A DNA stretch of 64,000 nucleotides from Cymodocea nodosa (taxonomy: Eukaryota; Streptophyta; Magnoliopsida; Alismatales; Cymodoceaceae), in contig CM072341.1 in NCBI GenBank assembly GCA_036874045.1, positions 818,501 through 882,500 on the forward strand, written 5' to 3'. The notes under the pieces were generated by a model. The model was not told where the DNA came from. It worked only from the letters and a program-made list of their open reading frames with translations, and searched no databases. A program made the position numbers and the translations under genes. This document shows positions 1-12,267 of this stretch, piece after piece (position 1 is the first letter of the stretch; each line of letters begins with the position of its first letter).

Positions 1-2119
1 ATAGCCATTGCTAGAGAACACATTTTGGAAGGCATACTGGTAGATTGCACACATCTAGGGTTACAGGCTTATACATTAAGGTATTGTGTGACCTTAACTT
101 ATAATGTTTTGTTCAAGATGATGGAAAATTTTCCTAGTTATATTACCAATTATGCAAGTATTTTTGGAAATCAACAAACTGCCTTTGTAAATGAAGAAAA
201 TGTTTTTCATAATGAAGATTAGTATGGCATAGAATTTGGTGATGAATTCTTTACTAATAATCTATTTGTTGATGAAGAAATGGAATCACTTAATTTTGAT
301 GACATTGAATCAGATGAGGAATGTATAGTCATCATTCCTTATAAAGTGTATTAGGATAACACTCAATTTATCTATTGCTTGAAATTTTTTGTTAATTATT
401 GGAAAAAGTCGTTGCAATTTATTTATTTTTATATGGTTTATATCATGAAAAACTACAATCATTTTTTCAAGTTGAATATCATACTATTGATGTCTCGATG
501 GAGGATTTAGCTCTTGCATTTAATTAATTTGAACAAATTGTTAATGACTTTGAGCTAGAAAATATCCTAAGACAATTGCAGTATTACAATTTTACATAGC
601 TAGTTACTTTACTTGAAGAGGAAATACATGAAAATCCTTTTGTAGTTAATAATAATCAGCTTTCAGATTTTGAATATCATGATACTATGGAAAATGATCA
701 AATTTTAGACTCTAAAAATGTTGACAATTTTGATGAACAAGTTAATGTTGTTGACATTGTTGATTTTGATACTACTAAATTTGATGACAATGTTGATAGA
801 TTTGATAATACTATGCATACTGATGACAATATTGATATACCTAAAATTCTTGACCCTAAATTAGATTTCAGAAAGATTGCAAATCTAATGTAGGATATAA
901 ATGATCCTACTCTATTATGGTTCAAAGAACCTTCCTACATTGGAAAATTTCAAAATTAATATTCTTTCATAGTTTTATACTTGTCAAGTTTCAAGGTATG
1001 GATGACATTTATAGAATGTTTGCTTTTTAAGGATTGTTGACAATGATTCCAAGTCACTTTGGTCATCTACACCTGACGGATATTGTTAGTGTTTTTTATG
1101 CTAATTTGACAATGTTGAATGATATTAGTGTTACTAACATGAAAGACATATATTGTCTTGACTTTAGATTTGATATTTCAAGTTTTAGGACTTAAGAATG
1201 AATAGGTCAGGTTATCAGAAAGAAAATAGGTATACCAGCTAAGTTGAAAAATTAATCAACTTGCAAGAGATGTCACTACCAACAACGAATTACAATTGCT
1301 AAATTATTTACATGGCCAATCATATTTCTTTGCAAAAGTATTGCATGTTGTGATTTTTCAAAGGTTTGGTCTTGAAGTAGAAGTTGACAAATGTTTTTTA
1401 TATGATACATATGTTGTGATTAATTATATATTGTAAAGTAAATTATTTTATGATGATGCTATCTTAAGAATTATGACAAGTCAAATAGACTTATTACCTT
1501 GGTCATAGAAAAAGATAAAGTTTAGATCATTTTCTATAAAAGAGTTATAGAAATATCAAAACAATGATCTTCCACAAGTACAAAAATAGCAATCATAGTA
1601 GAAATATCAAGAATAGTAGTCATAGTAGCAACAAACAACTGAAGAACCATCTACATGCTAAGAACAACAACAACAATAATAAAGATTTCATGATTTAGAT
1701 ACAGAAATTATTGATAAGTTAATAGAATTGGTGTTGAAATTGCTCAAAAGATTTTTGAAACTTTGTTAGATATTATATGAAGACATAGAGATTAATTATT
1801 GTGTTGTTAAAATTTTCTGAAATCTACTATAATTATTGAACTATTTTGTAATTTCTAGGCTATATGGTTTAAAGATTGATTGTAATGATTGTTTGAGCAT
1901 GAATATGTTATCTTATTATAACAGTTTTTGTAATCTACATTTTATGTTTTTAATATTCATATCTGATTTTTTTGACTTTATACTTTGCATTTTTATAACT
2001 ATTTTTCAATTTTCTATCTCTTAAAGGTTTTTATGTTTTTGTTTAATGACAAAAAGGGAGAGATATGATTTTCATATGTTAGACTCATTGAGTTTTATCA
2101 TCATCAAAAAAGGGGATAT
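1..2119 (+). mobile_element. Internal region of a decayed LTR retrotransposon
   Basis: This AT-rich stretch is a worn internal region of an LTR element; its 5' part lies outside the window. An Asp/Asn-rich acidic repeat segment is readable near 690-890. Around 1240-1500 there are stretches resembling the 'putative plant transposon protein' domain carried by many plant LTR elements. It ends in a polypurine run at 2106-2115 directly before the LTR at 2120. The element is clearly broken, with well over ten breaks, and looks old. No protease, reverse transcriptase or integrase was seen, so the superfamily is undecided and it may be a non-autonomous element. Confidence 0.6.
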
Positions 2120-3176
2120 TGTTAGGATTTTAGTTTTGATGATGAATGATCTGATTTTTATACAAAAATTGGTTTAAGTTAATCTAAGTTTAGCCAAAGT
2201 TGTATAGTTATTTTAAAATGCCAAAGAGTTATCGTAAAAAACTTGTACAGTTATGTTTTACTCATGTGTGCTTTATAAGTCTTAAGTCATTTATGTGTTT
2301 TACATGTGCGATTTTTAAGGGAATAGAAGAGTTAGGATAACTAATTCAAATTTTACGTATAAATAGTGATAACCATTTGAGTTTTACATGTGACTAATGT
2401 TATAAGTTAAGTATTGTAGGTGAAAAACTTAAAAAGTTATTAAATAAATGTTCAAGTTTTTACAAGTGTTACAAGTGCAACTATTTAGCTAAAATAGTGA
2501 CTTAGACAAAAACACAATGATTTTCTAGAAACTTGTTCTAAACAAATCTAAAATAGGAGAATCGTGGGAATCATGTAGAATGTGGACTTAAAGAATGTAG
2601 TTGATTCAAAATTTAAAAGAATGTAAGATCATAGAAAAATGTCAGTAGTGGATGAACGTGCATTTTTAGTTTAAAGACTAAATAAAGGATTTGAGTTGCA
2701 CTTCAAAGTAATCCCTTCTCATAACAATCCTTCTCATAGATATCCCATAGATACATACATTCTTTGCTATCCTATGCACTACTTATAATCTAGAGAGTTT
2801 TAGAAATTCCACTATTCCATAGCAAATTGTTTACACCATTCGAGATTTACTTGAAGAGCTCTAAAGTTAGAAGGGTCAAAGCTGAAGATCTGCAAAGCAA
2901 CTGAAGAAAGAATTCCAATAGCTAAGGTAAATCGTGTGATTACTTGAAGATCAAAAGGTGTAAGTGTGGTTTACAATTTTTTACAAAAAGGTAAATATCT
3001 GTAAAATTTTGTTATCTTCTTACCCTATTGGTAATTGTATAAAAAAATTTGTTCTTAATAGAAAATAAAGTTTAGAAAAGATTTTTGTTATATGTTGTTT
3101 TGTGTTTTAACGATAAAATGATTTAAATTTATAATTCACCTCCACTCTTGTAAAGTCATTTCGATTCTCACTTTCA
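2120..3176 (+). repeat. 3' (or solo) LTR of the decayed element
   Basis: The segment begins TGTTAGGATT just after a purine run (AAAAAAGGGG, 2106-2115) and ends ...CTCACTTTCA. This gives the TG...CA ends expected of an LTR about 1.06 kb long. The tail, with its AATTCACCTCCACTCTTG-type sequence, is the kind often seen at the 3' end of plant LTRs. No second copy lies in the window and no target-site duplication could be tested, because the other end of the element is not visible. Confidence 0.65.
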
Positions 3177-3865
3177 GCATTTTTCCTATAATCGACTTTA
3201 GTATAATTAATTTCATTTAAATAACATTAATTCTTCATAGATGTAAATGATATATTTAGAAAACACGGTAATTATGACTATCTCCTAAAATATATATAAT
3301 CTTGATTACTCAAAATCTGAATCGCTTATAATCTGAAAGATAGATAGTATAACTAATTGCAATAATTTAGTTAATTAGTGTTAATGTTAGTTACTATATA
3401 TACATATATATACTTTTATCTTATACATATATAAAATTCTTTTTGATGTTTTATATTATCATGATTTAGATATATATATATCCACTCAAAATTTATTAAT
3501 AGTGAGATTTTATTTCAAACAAATATTTAAACATTAAACTTGATCGTTGATAAGTTTTAAATTGATTTATCTGAATTATAGGACAAACCTTTAGAGTATT
3601 AATTAATCTAATCTGAGGATGATTAATATTAAGACCCAACTCTTCAACTGCAAACATAAATTTGGGAAACACATTCACTTCTTGTTGAAATTACATGGGC
3701 TCGTTACAAATCGAATATTCAGTGAAGCTGCCCACTTGGGTTTATTATGATCTACAACTCAATATTGGCTACAAAATACAAAGCACAAAGCATGAACAAC
3801 AAGCTAGCTATTTCTTCTTCTAGCAAGAAAAGAATAAAACCTACATAAGTGAGATAGGAGAAGAA
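3177..3865. other. AT-rich intergenic region, no gene seen
   Basis: Short TATATA runs occur near 3400-3480. No coding signal, RNA gene or clear repeat was recognised. The right part is the 3' flank of the minus-strand GRP gene. Confidence 0.5.
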
Positions 3866-3871
3866 TTTATT
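3866..3871 (-). terminator. Polyadenylation signal of the 463-aa GRP gene
   Basis: The plus strand reads TTTATT, which is AATAAA on the minus strand. It lies about 60 nt downstream of the GRP stop codon, a normal plant position. Confidence 0.5.
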
Positions 3872-3931
3872 CCAGTGCTGCTTCAGCTTACATCAATCTC
3901 CTCAACTCCATCCCATGCAAACAAGATCCTT

Positions 3932-5323
3932 TCAGTGGTGCTTAGAGCCACCGCCGCCGCCACCGCCACCGCCACCGCCACCGCCACCACCATGACTATG
4001 ACCATGGCCATGGCCGTGGCCATGACCAGACCCACTACCGGCTCCATCGAAAGCATAGCTTGGACCGTAGAAGTAATACCCAGGGCCACCGGATTGGTAA
4101 CGTGAACCGTGACCTCCGCCGTAACCCCAACCATAGCCTCCACCAAAGCCACCGAAGAAGCCACTGCCGCCGGGTCCATAGTAGAAGCCACCACCATGTC
4201 CATCGTTGTACCCTCCATTGCCACGTCCGTCAAACCAAAACCCTGGAACGTTTTTACCGCCTCCACTTCCAGAGCCGTATCGGCCGCTTCCGCCACCACC
4301 TCCTTTTCCACCGCCTCCTTTTCCACCGCCTCCTATGTGTGCACTGCCAGACCCGGCGGCGCCAGGACCCTTCTTCCAGGAGTATCCCTTGCTATGTCTT
4401 CCATCACTTACGTAGCCTCCACCATGTGAACCGCCGGTGCCATGACCGAAACTACTGCTCCAGGCATGGCCGGAGCCATCACTACCCCCTCCTCCTCCTC
4501 CTCCACCTCCTTTTCCTCCTCCTCCGCCTCTTCCAAACCCTCCACCGTACCCCTTACCGTGCACTCCACTTTCGCTATTTCCATTGGTACTTCCTCCACC
4601 CTTTTTGCCACCGCTCCCACTACCATATCCTTTGCCGGAACCGGAACCTCCACCGTGCCCACTTGCACCACCTCCCTTTCTGTGACCAGTTCCACCTCCC
4701 TTTCCGTGACCAGTTCCACCTCCCTTCCCGGAACCTGCACCACCAGCACCAGCACCAGCAGCACCACCTCCTCCTCCTCCTCCTCCTCCTCCTTTCCCAG
4801 AGCCGGATCCAATTCCACCTCCCTTCCCGGAACCTGCACCACCACCGCCACCGCCTCTGCCAACACCACTACCACCACCGCCACCACCGCCACCGCCACT
4901 TCCATGTCCACCTCCATGACCTCCCATATGGGCACTTCCAGAGCCGACTTCTCCAGGGCCCTTTTTCCACGAATAGCCCTTGCTATGTTGACCATCACTA
5001 ACATGGCCACCACCATGGGAACCACCGGTACCATGACCAAAACTAGTGCTCCAGGAATGCCCGGAACCATCACTTCCTCCACCTCCTCCTCCACCACCAC
5101 CATGAACACCTTTTCCAAAGCCTCCACCATATCCTCCGCCGGATCCTTTACCCTTTCCTCCGCCCGAACCCCCACCATGACCACCTCCGCCGCCGCCGCC
5201 GCCGCCACCACCACCACTATCATGGAGGATCCTATCGGCGCAGGTCATGCCCATGAAGAGCATGACCAGGAGAGACACGGCCACTAACCTTGAGCTCGAA
5301 ACCATCATCTTCATCATCAACAT
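3932..5323 (-). CDS. Large secreted glycine-rich protein (463 aa)
   Basis: This is an intact single-exon ORF. Residues 1-29 form a signal peptide: a Met/Lys/Ser/Arg start, a hydrophobic LVAVSLLVMLFMG core, and likely cleavage after TCA before DRILHD. The rest is mostly glycine with Ser, His, Lys and Tyr, as in plant cell-wall GRPs. Residues 84-133 and 281-330 are a duplicated module with conserved SDGSGH, SFGHGTGGSHGGG and SKGYSWKKGPG blocks, the only strongly non-glycine parts before the C-terminus. Residues 358-425 are rich in Tyr, Phe and Trp (VPGFWFDGRG, GPGYYFYGPSYAFDG). A HisGly run (433-444), polyglycine and SKHH end the protein. The first Met is used; Met at 3, 4, 6 or 7 would keep the signal peptide. 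Extracellular structural function is inferred from family character. Overlapping antisense ORFs are shadows of the GGN codon bias. Confidence 0.85.
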   Translation of the reverse strand: MLMMKMMVSSSRLVAVSLLVMLFMGMTCADRILHDSGGGGGGGGGGGGHGGGSGGGKGKGSGGGYGGGFGKGVHGGGGGGGGGSDGSGHSWSTSFGHGTGGSHGGGHVSDGQHSKGYSWKKGPGEVGSGSAHMGGHGGGHGSGGGGGGGGGSGVGRGGGGGGAGSGKGGGIGSGSGKGGGGGGGGGGAAGAGAGGAGSGKGGGTGHGKGGGTGHRKGGGASGHGGGSGSGKGYGSGSGGKKGGGSTNGNSESGVHGKGYGGGFGRGGGGGKGGGGGGGGGSDGSGHAWSSSFGHGTGGSHGGGYVSDGRHSKGYSWKKGPGAAGSGSAHIGGGGKGGGGKGGGGGSGRYGSGSGGGKNVPGFWFDGRGNGGYNDGHGGGFYYGPGGSGFFGGFGGGYGWGYGGGHGSRYQSGGPGYYFYGPSYAFDGAGSGSGHGHGHGHGHSHGGGGGGGGGGGGGGGSKHH

Positions 5324-5401
5324 GATGGATTCTGTCCAGGTAGGAGAGGACTGGGGGGAGTGAGATAATTATAATGGAAGGGAAGCAAGGTCAGGGTTGC
5401 A

Positions 5402-5409
5402 TTAATATA
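5402..5409 (-). promoter_or_regulatory. TATA box of the 463-aa GRP gene
   Basis: The minus strand reads GCATATATTAATG here, about 80 nt upstream of the start codon. A second AT-rich candidate (ATTATAATTAT) lies nearer the start at about 5365-5376. A CATGCA (RY-type) motif sits further upstream near 5445-5452. Confidence 0.45.
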
Positions 5410-5411
5410 TG

Positions 5412-8400
5412 CAAGTCTTGGTCGGCTCACCACACCAAACATTGTGCATGGGTTTGACTAATACGAGCCTTCCATGTTAGCTTTGATGGTGTTGATGACA
5501 GCTAGGGTTTCCGAAGATTCCATGCAGGTCATGGTGCCACCAAAGTCAGATGTTTTGAGTTGGAGCCCATGCTTATAGATCAAAGACAGATTTATATATA
5601 CACACACATCAATCGAAGCATTATGCATGAAATAGATTACATTGTTCACTGAGTAGGCTATGGACCATGTACTACTAGCATAGGGTCGGAAGTAAGATTT
5701 CTTGATGGGAGTCAAACAATGACATTGGTAATAAATTTAAGTATTGAAGTTACTAAATTATCCGTTTGTATTGTGATAAAATACATATGCTAAAGGAATA
5801 CTTTTCTTTTATAACTGATATCTAGGAATCTATTTATTTGATAGAATTTAAACAAAATGGCTCTTAAAACGTTTTGGATGAAGTAAAAGCTTTAGAAAAG
5901 AGGTGTAAAAACATAAAATTTTAAAAAATGTTTAATAATATAAACGTCTCAAGGAAGGAAGTCTAAAGAATGTAATAACAAAAAATTACCAATTTTCAAT
6001 TTAGATCATGATGGGCATGCTATTATTATTTATATCAACAAAGTTATCTATTATTGAATTCAAAGAAAGTTTTTGCAATTTCCCTCTTGATATAACCACC
6101 AAATAATTAACCAAGAAAATCATCCTTCATTTACTTTAAAGTCTTATTTTAACAATTAATGTTTGATTTTATAAATAGAATCTAACTCCAAATTTTCAAA
6201 GTAGCATTTTGTCCTCAGCAGCTCAGCTTAGAAAAAAAAACATAAAAGACTATTCTCACATGATATATCTCTCAAAAACTTTTATTGAAGTAGATTCTCA
6301 AAAAAACTGATTGTAATTTCAAGAAAAAATTGGAGTAGAATCAATTAGAAGCAATCAACCATGACACAAGCTATGACCTGCGCGTGTTCATTATAGTAGA
6401 AGGACTACTAATATTGTTTTCATCAGAAATTTGAATCTAAAATCTCTTTCTTCTTATGTTGAAGCAAATGATCAACAACTAAACTATTATTTTAAAAGTA
6501 CAAAGTGCACATAAACAACAATAGAATTTCAGCCCATGCATCGATCAAAGACTTCATGTTTGCATCCCCTCAACCCCTAGAAAGTGGTTGTGATGTCAAC
6601 AAGACAATCAAGTTTTACTTGTGGGTTTGACTTATGGATATATTAATTACGGCTTGGTTGTCATGCATGTTACTTCTGAAGCTTGTCAGCTTGTGTGATT
6701 CTTCTAGTTTTTCTTCCATTGGAACGAACACTTGAGGTTTGAACCCAAGATGGTGGATGTTCCATCATTTGTTTATTGAGAAGCAATTAATCGAGGGGAA
6801 TTGTTCAAGGAAGTACTAGTGAAGCTTGAAAAAATGAAAGGGAAAGAGAAGAACTAGTTAATAAGATAAAGTTCTTTTGTGACTATGCCATGTGATATGT
6901 GAGGTCTCCCGGGTGCTCCAAGGTCTTGTCTACGAGCTTTTCTCGTCCAATACAGTTTTCAAAGTTTTACACTTAAGTGGACGACTTTTAGGCTGCTTAT
7001 CTCAAGTGGGTAATTGTTTATGTGGTGTTTGATCGGACCTCCTGTTGCAAATAAACGAGTCGAAAAGATGTGAAGGTAAATGATCAACAGATGGATATCG
7101 AAAGTCTCGTATCGATGAATATAGGGATAAGATATGCACTAATATATATATATGTGATGAAATTTTGTACTTATACCAATTGATTTTGAAATGAAATATT
7201 TCACATAATATCAAAATAAGTTCACGTATATCTACTTGTAAGACATTTATATGCTTAAGATAAGCTATAAGTAAGAAAGAGTATGAAAAGTCTTGTATTG
7301 AAGAATGTAGAGACAAAACTTAGAATAATATACGATGAAACTCTTCACTTGTTATTAATTTATATTAAAATAAATTATTTCATCGTAGAAAATCGTGAAA
7401 CATTAATGACCATGAATAAAGTTGAAACCAAACTTTAAATGAATGTTTTTTTTAATTATTAATTTATGCAGTAAAAATTATGCAATGTACCAATAAATGA
7501 TGTATAATTAAAAAAATTTATGTTATAAAAAATAAATATTAAATATATTTATTTCTATTTTTTATTCTTATTATATTCGTTAGACAACAATTAGGCTCCA
7601 CATAGTTACGTGGAAGAGATCTGGGGCCCAACTCAGCCCAACTAAATTGAGATTAAGAGCCGTAGCCCACTGGGCTTGCATTTTAAGAACAAGAATGAGG
7701 GTAATGAAGATTATGTCCTAGATATTAACCGAAAGAATGAGGAACGATGCAGATTAAGTTTAGAAATCATGAACAACAAAGGCACCAATTAATTTTTTAA
7801 TTACGTATTTGACTGTTATTATTTTTGTGTATCTCATATTGGAAATTTTTATATCTTTATGAACTTCCTAGATTTCAAAATTTCTTATTTATGTTAATTT
7901 AATTTTTAAATTCCAATCTTACAAAATTTAACGAAAAATCGAAATTAATATTGCGGTAATCCAATTTTCCTTCAGTATCAAATTAGATCAGATGCGGAAA
8001 TCTGAAAGTGCAAATTTTTCTTCAGACACACTGTGAACGTTCCTTTTCCAATGTTTGGGATGTAAAATTTTAATTTTGTAAATTTTATATAAATACCATA
8101 AGTTTTATTATATATAATATAGTGATATCTGTTGGAAATATTTTATAAATTATTAATATTATATTGAAAATTATATATATTTTTTATTCTAAGTCTATTC
8201 GTAGGCTAAATTGGGCCGAATTTTCAGGCTTCAGATTGTGTCTATTTCATGATTGGGACGGCCCAAATTAGGCCTTGTTAGGCTGCATGGTTGAGTAAAA
8301 CCCCCAGCCCAAGGCCTCATACGGCCCAATTGGGCATGCTTTGAATTGTGCCCCACTGCTATTGGTGTTGAAAGTGTTTGATTCTTATCAATTATAATTT

Positions 8401-9960
8401 TAGAAAAATCATTTTTAATACCACAAAATAGATTTTAAGGATAATCATGAATATTTTAAATAATATTTTATAATTCATTTTTATAGATGTGTAAAATCGA
8501 TAACATGTTCGATTTTAGTGGATTTTCAAGATTTTACGTAGATAGTACGAAATTTAATTTTAAAATAAAGATAGAATCGAAAAAGATTAGAAACAAAATC
8601 TCACAGTTTTCATTACATTCAAATCACAAAAAATTACGAATTTACCAAAATTTAAGTTTCTGAAATTAGTCATCTTATGTAATCTTACATTAACGTCCGA
8701 AGTTATAAAATTATAATTATTTCAGAATAACATAACTTGAGATGTATGAAATTTTAGATAAATCATATGAATTATAAGTTAGAAATTGATAAATAAATTA
8801 TTATAAAAATGGTATATTTAAAAGGCATGGTTTTGAATATCCTCTCGCAAAATATATATCGAGATACATCTATGTGAAAATAAAAAAACAGTACTCTCAT
8901 TTGTATTTGTTCCTACCCGAATTTATAAAATCTATATATCAATTTCCATCCATGAGTAGATATTGATATCAATATTTGCCTTAAAAATAGATGGGAGTCA
9001 AAAATATGGACAAATTTGTAGATATATCTCTCAACTCAAAAAATGGAATAACAATGATATCTTCCAGAGTAAAGCATAAGAATACTTGGTATTTGCCAAT
9101 ACCGTATCTTTAGCTAGTTCTTGGTTAGACTGGTTAGATGTTGGAAATGGTTCTCAGGGCTTGAACCATATATATTGCTGTGGACAGTTGGGCGAACATT
9201 TGAAATCTTATGGAGTTGTGGACATGGACATCGTGGTAGTTTTTTTTTAATAAAGTTAGAGTGTTTTTGTGTAGATACCAATCAAAAATTTTCTTTCTTC
9301 AAGGTGTTTACAACATTGGTCTTCCTTACATTGTCAAATGTCACAATTGAAGAATGTGTACCCACCTCCATGTTTTCTTGGTTGTAGTTTCGTCCTTCAT
9401 AAGAATTATGCGAATAAATTATCATATGTTAACTTAATTAGGTGTTCAATTCTTACATTAATCGATGTGAGGATTATTTTGACGCATTTTCTTATTTGTG
9501 GTTTTATATTTGTAAATACCTTTTTTATTTTGCTTAGGTGGATTTAGGTAAACTTATTTTAATATTATTTTAAAAGCAATTGATAATAAGTAGAAAGATT
9601 TATTATATATTAATGTAAGTTGAATCTCTACGTTAAATGATGTAAGATTTTTTAACAACTCATGATTGCCACATCCTTTTCTTGGAAAAAAGATTGATCC
9701 ATAGTTTACGGTTCCAAGTAGTGGCTTTCGTAGATCTCTAGGGAGAGTCCCATCCACATTTGTTTGCACACCACTTACACCATCCTCCTTTAGCTCCATC
9801 GTTCAGTGGTTACATATGGACCTTGAAGTGTGTAATTAACCCTACCATCTCGCTAATGATATTAATATTTTTATATATGGAACCGATTGTTCGATCCAAT
9901 GCTGACTTCATTAATTGACTTCATTCTGATCTTGGCTGGAACCGACTGGAACGCAAAGTG
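5412..9960. other. Long intergenic region without a supported gene
   Basis: The region is AT-rich and its short ORFs have no recognisable domain. Two stretches, about 7600-7680 and 8200-8350, carry clustered GGCCCA/TGGGCC motifs, either promoter-type site II elements or worn repeat sequence. The rest is low-complexity AT-rich DNA with TATA runs (for example 7140-7155, 8105-8120). No RNA gene or TIR element was recognised. Confidence 0.45.
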
Positions 9961-10021
9961 CGACGTCGGTCATATATAGATATAGATATATATATATATA
10001 TAACGAATAGAAAAAGGAGCA

Positions 10022-10053
<32 letters not shown>

Positions 10054-10841
10054 AACCCTAGCAGTATACTCGAGGAAGGCGTCAGCTCGTGACAGTAGTA
10101 GAGGTTTGAGTATTCTTCGAAGACCTAGAATTTCTTCTGCCATTAGGGTTTTGGATTGATACTGATCTGGATCGACATGTATGGAAGAGTAACATGCATG
10201 GCATGTTCTTGAAAAATTAGAACCAGTTGACTTGGTGTAATTATTAAGTAACATGGGGAGGTGGAGGATGCCTTAATTAATTGTCCATTTGAATGATCTA
10301 CCAGTGTGTTCTCCAAGACTTGTTTGATAATGGTAGGCAATTAGGTTAATTAATCGATCAGTTCAATATATCCATGTGTGTACGCATGCGTGGAGGTGGC
10401 TTTGAAGGAGAGAAGGAGGGAGGAAGGAACGTGGTTGGGATTTGGAATTCTTCCTGCGTGCCCTAGGGCAAGAAGATCAACCATTTCAATCCTCTATTAT
10501 TATTATTTTTTAATTTCTACGAAGCAGCAGCGTTTATGAGCATTGGGGCAGCGCAAGCTTTGAAGCATGTTTAATTAAACTCGGAGATTCCTGAAGGGAA
10601 GAAAATGTGGTGAGGAAGTGATCTATGGCAAACCCTACGAATTCAAAATTCCTGAAGTGATTAAATTAATTAATCAGCACCGTCTAGGTCGACTTCAAAA
10701 TTCGAAGGCGTTGATGGTAGTGGGATAAATTTGAATAGAGTTGAACCAAAAAAAAATTGTTGCAGAATACTAGTATATATGGTATACCAAGGGACCATGT
10801 GAGTTCCATACCATAATACCAGGTAATATAGATGATACGCC
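9961..10841. other. Microsatellite and telo-box segment, otherwise non-coding
   Basis: An (AT)n run near 9985-10000 is followed by a GAA-rich tract (about 10024-10050) and AAACCCTAG (telo-box-like), a layout often seen around plant transcription starts. A second CCCTAAT on the minus strand precedes an ATG near 10143, opening about 30 sense codons that run into the GAA tract. I do not recognise the peptide and no exon structure follows in either direction, so no gene is called. Confidence 0.35.
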
Positions 10842-10847
10842 CACGTG
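10842..10847 (+). promoter_or_regulatory. G-box (CACGTG) upstream of the 417-aa GRP gene
   Basis: A CACGTG core lies about 90 nt upstream of the TATA box, with a W-box-like AGTCAA at 10862-10867. Regulation by bZIP/bHLH and WRKY factors is a family-based inference only. Confidence 0.4.
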
Positions 10848-10935
10848 AATTGAATAGCTGAAGTCAACTCTAGTGAGATGAGATGGCTCGTTGTTCCAAC
10901 CTCGCAGCAATTTCAGAATTTAGTTTCGGAGATTC

Positions 10936-10944
10936 TATAAATAG
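10936..10944 (+). promoter_or_regulatory. TATA box of the 417-aa GRP gene
   Basis: TATAAATAG is a near-ideal plant TATA box. It sits 70 nt upstream of the ATG, predicting a 5' UTR of about 40-45 nt. The same TATAAATAG is used by the small GRP family further along the window. Confidence 0.7.
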
Positions 10945-11013
10945 AACTACCAGTTAAGCTTCGGGAAAGCATCCAAGCCTTGCAAGAGGTGGTGCTATTC
11001 TTACTTACACGGA

Positions 11014-12267
11014 ATGGGTAGTTCTAAGGCAGTGGCGGTAGCCATCGTCGTCCTGCTCAGCCTGAGCATGACGTCAGCAAATAGGGTGTTGTTGGGTGTG
11101 GGAGGTGTAGTTGCAGCGGGAGGAGGAGGTGGTGGTGGTGGTGGAGGTGGTGGCGTTGGAGGTGGCTATGGATCCGGTTCTGGCTCTGGTGGTGGGTATG
11201 GCCATGGTGCTGCTGGAATCGGTGGGGGTTCTGGAGGGGGTGGAGGAGGAGGTGGTGGCGGTGGAGGTGGACTCGGTGGGGGATATGGAGCTGGCTCAGG
11301 ATCCGGGTATGGATCTGGCCATGGTATTGGTGTAGGAGGAGGAGGAGGAGGCAGTGGTGGAGGAGGAGGTGGCGGTGTTGGTGGTGCCGGAGGTGGACTT
11401 GGCGGGGGTTCTGGCTATGGATCAGGAGCCGGGTATGGGTCCGGTTATGCTCATGGAATAGGAGGCGGTGGTGGCGGCGGCGGAGGTTTTGGTTCCGGGC
11501 TTGGTGGCTTTTACACTTATGGACCTGGGTTTGTGGGATGGATGGACGGTGTAAGATATGGAGGAGGCATGGGAGCCGGTTCTGGTGGAGGATACGGTGG
11601 TGGCGCTGGTGGAGGCCATGGATATGGCGGTGGTGGTGGTGCCGGTGGAGGCCATGGACACGGAGGTGGTGGTGGTGCTGGTGGAGGCCAAGGATACGGC
11701 GCTGGTGTCGGTGGAGGTAGTGGATATGGACAAGGAGGAGGAGGAGGTGGAGGTGACGGGGCAGGCTATGGCTCTGGAGCAGGCCACGGGACAGGAGGCG
11801 GTGTTGTCTCTGGTAGCGGAGGAGGAGGAGGAGGAGGAGGAGGCGGTGGTAAAGGAGGTGGTTACGGGGCAGGCCATGGCTCTGGAGCAGGCCACGGGTC
11901 AGGAGGCGGTGTTGGCTCTGGTAGCGGAGGAGGAGGAGGAGGAGGAGGAGGAGGAGGAGGCGGTGGTAAAGGAGGTGGTTACGGGGCAGGCTATGGCGCT
12001 GGATCAGGCCACGGGTCTGGAGGCGGTGTTGGCTCTGGTAGCGGAGGAGGAGGAGGAGGAGGAGGTGGCGGTGGCGGTGGCGGCAGTGGACACGGAAGTG
12101 GTTCCGGCTCGGGGCACGGCTACGGTTCTGGAAGTGGTGGAGGCTCGGCCCATGGAGGAGGAGGAGGAGGAGGTGGCGGTGGCGGTGGCGGAGGTGGCAG
12201 CGGCAGTGGATCGGGATCAGGTTCCGGCCATGGTTCCGGGTCAGGTTACGGCGGTGGTGTAGCCTAG
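11014..12267 (+). CDS. Secreted glycine-rich protein (417 aa)
   Basis: This is an intact single-exon ORF. Residues 1-22 are a signal peptide (hydrophobic VAVAIVVLLSLSM core, likely cleavage after TSA) followed by NRVLLG. The mature chain is mostly Gly with Ser, Tyr, His and Ala in GYGSGSG and GHGSG patterns. The only non-repetitive island is residues 166-187 (FYTYGPGFVGWMDGVRYGG). Three tandem units of about 35-39 residues start near residues 249, 285 and 324, each with GAG(Y/H)G, a GHG(T/S)GGGV block and a long glycine run. The first two end in KGGGY; the third runs into the glycine-rich tail. GGA/GGT codon runs suggest growth by slippage or unequal exchange. The first ATG is chosen because TATA spacing and signal peptide agree. 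A cell-wall role is inferred. ORFs on the other strand are composition shadows. Confidence 0.85.
   Translation: MGSSKAVAVAIVVLLSLSMTSANRVLLGVGGVVAAGGGGGGGGGGGGVGGGYGSGSGSGGGYGHGAAGIGGGSGGGGGGGGGGGGGLGGGYGAGSGSGYGSGHGIGVGGGGGGSGGGGGGGVGGAGGGLGGGSGYGSGAGYGSGYAHGIGGGGGGGGGFGSGLGGFYTYGPGFVGWMDGVRYGGGMGAGSGGGYGGGAGGGHGYGGGGGAGGGHGHGGGGGAGGGQGYGAGVGGGSGYGQGGGGGGGDGAGYGSGAGHGTGGGVVSGSGGGGGGGGGGGKGGGYGAGHGSGAGHGSGGGVGSGSGGGGGGGGGGGGGGKGGGYGAGYGAGSGHGSGGGVGSGSGGGGGGGGGGGGGGSGHGSGSGSGHGYGSGSGGGSAHGGGGGGGGGGGGGGGSGSGSGSGSGHGSGSGYGGGVA

Noticed and set aside
4060-5287. Long plus-strand and alternate-frame ORFs over the 463-aa GRP gene (His/Arg-rich, Ser/Thr-rich, Val/Glu-rich proteins)
   Set aside because: They are shadows of GGN-rich coding sequence. 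Only the minus frame has a signal peptide, promoter and poly(A) signal.
9970-10254. Minus-strand ORF starting MAEEILGLRRILKPLLLSRA after a CCCTAA motif
   Set aside because: It runs into a GAA microsatellite (poly-Phe) and shows no domain or exon structure. It could be a relic first exon but is not supportable.
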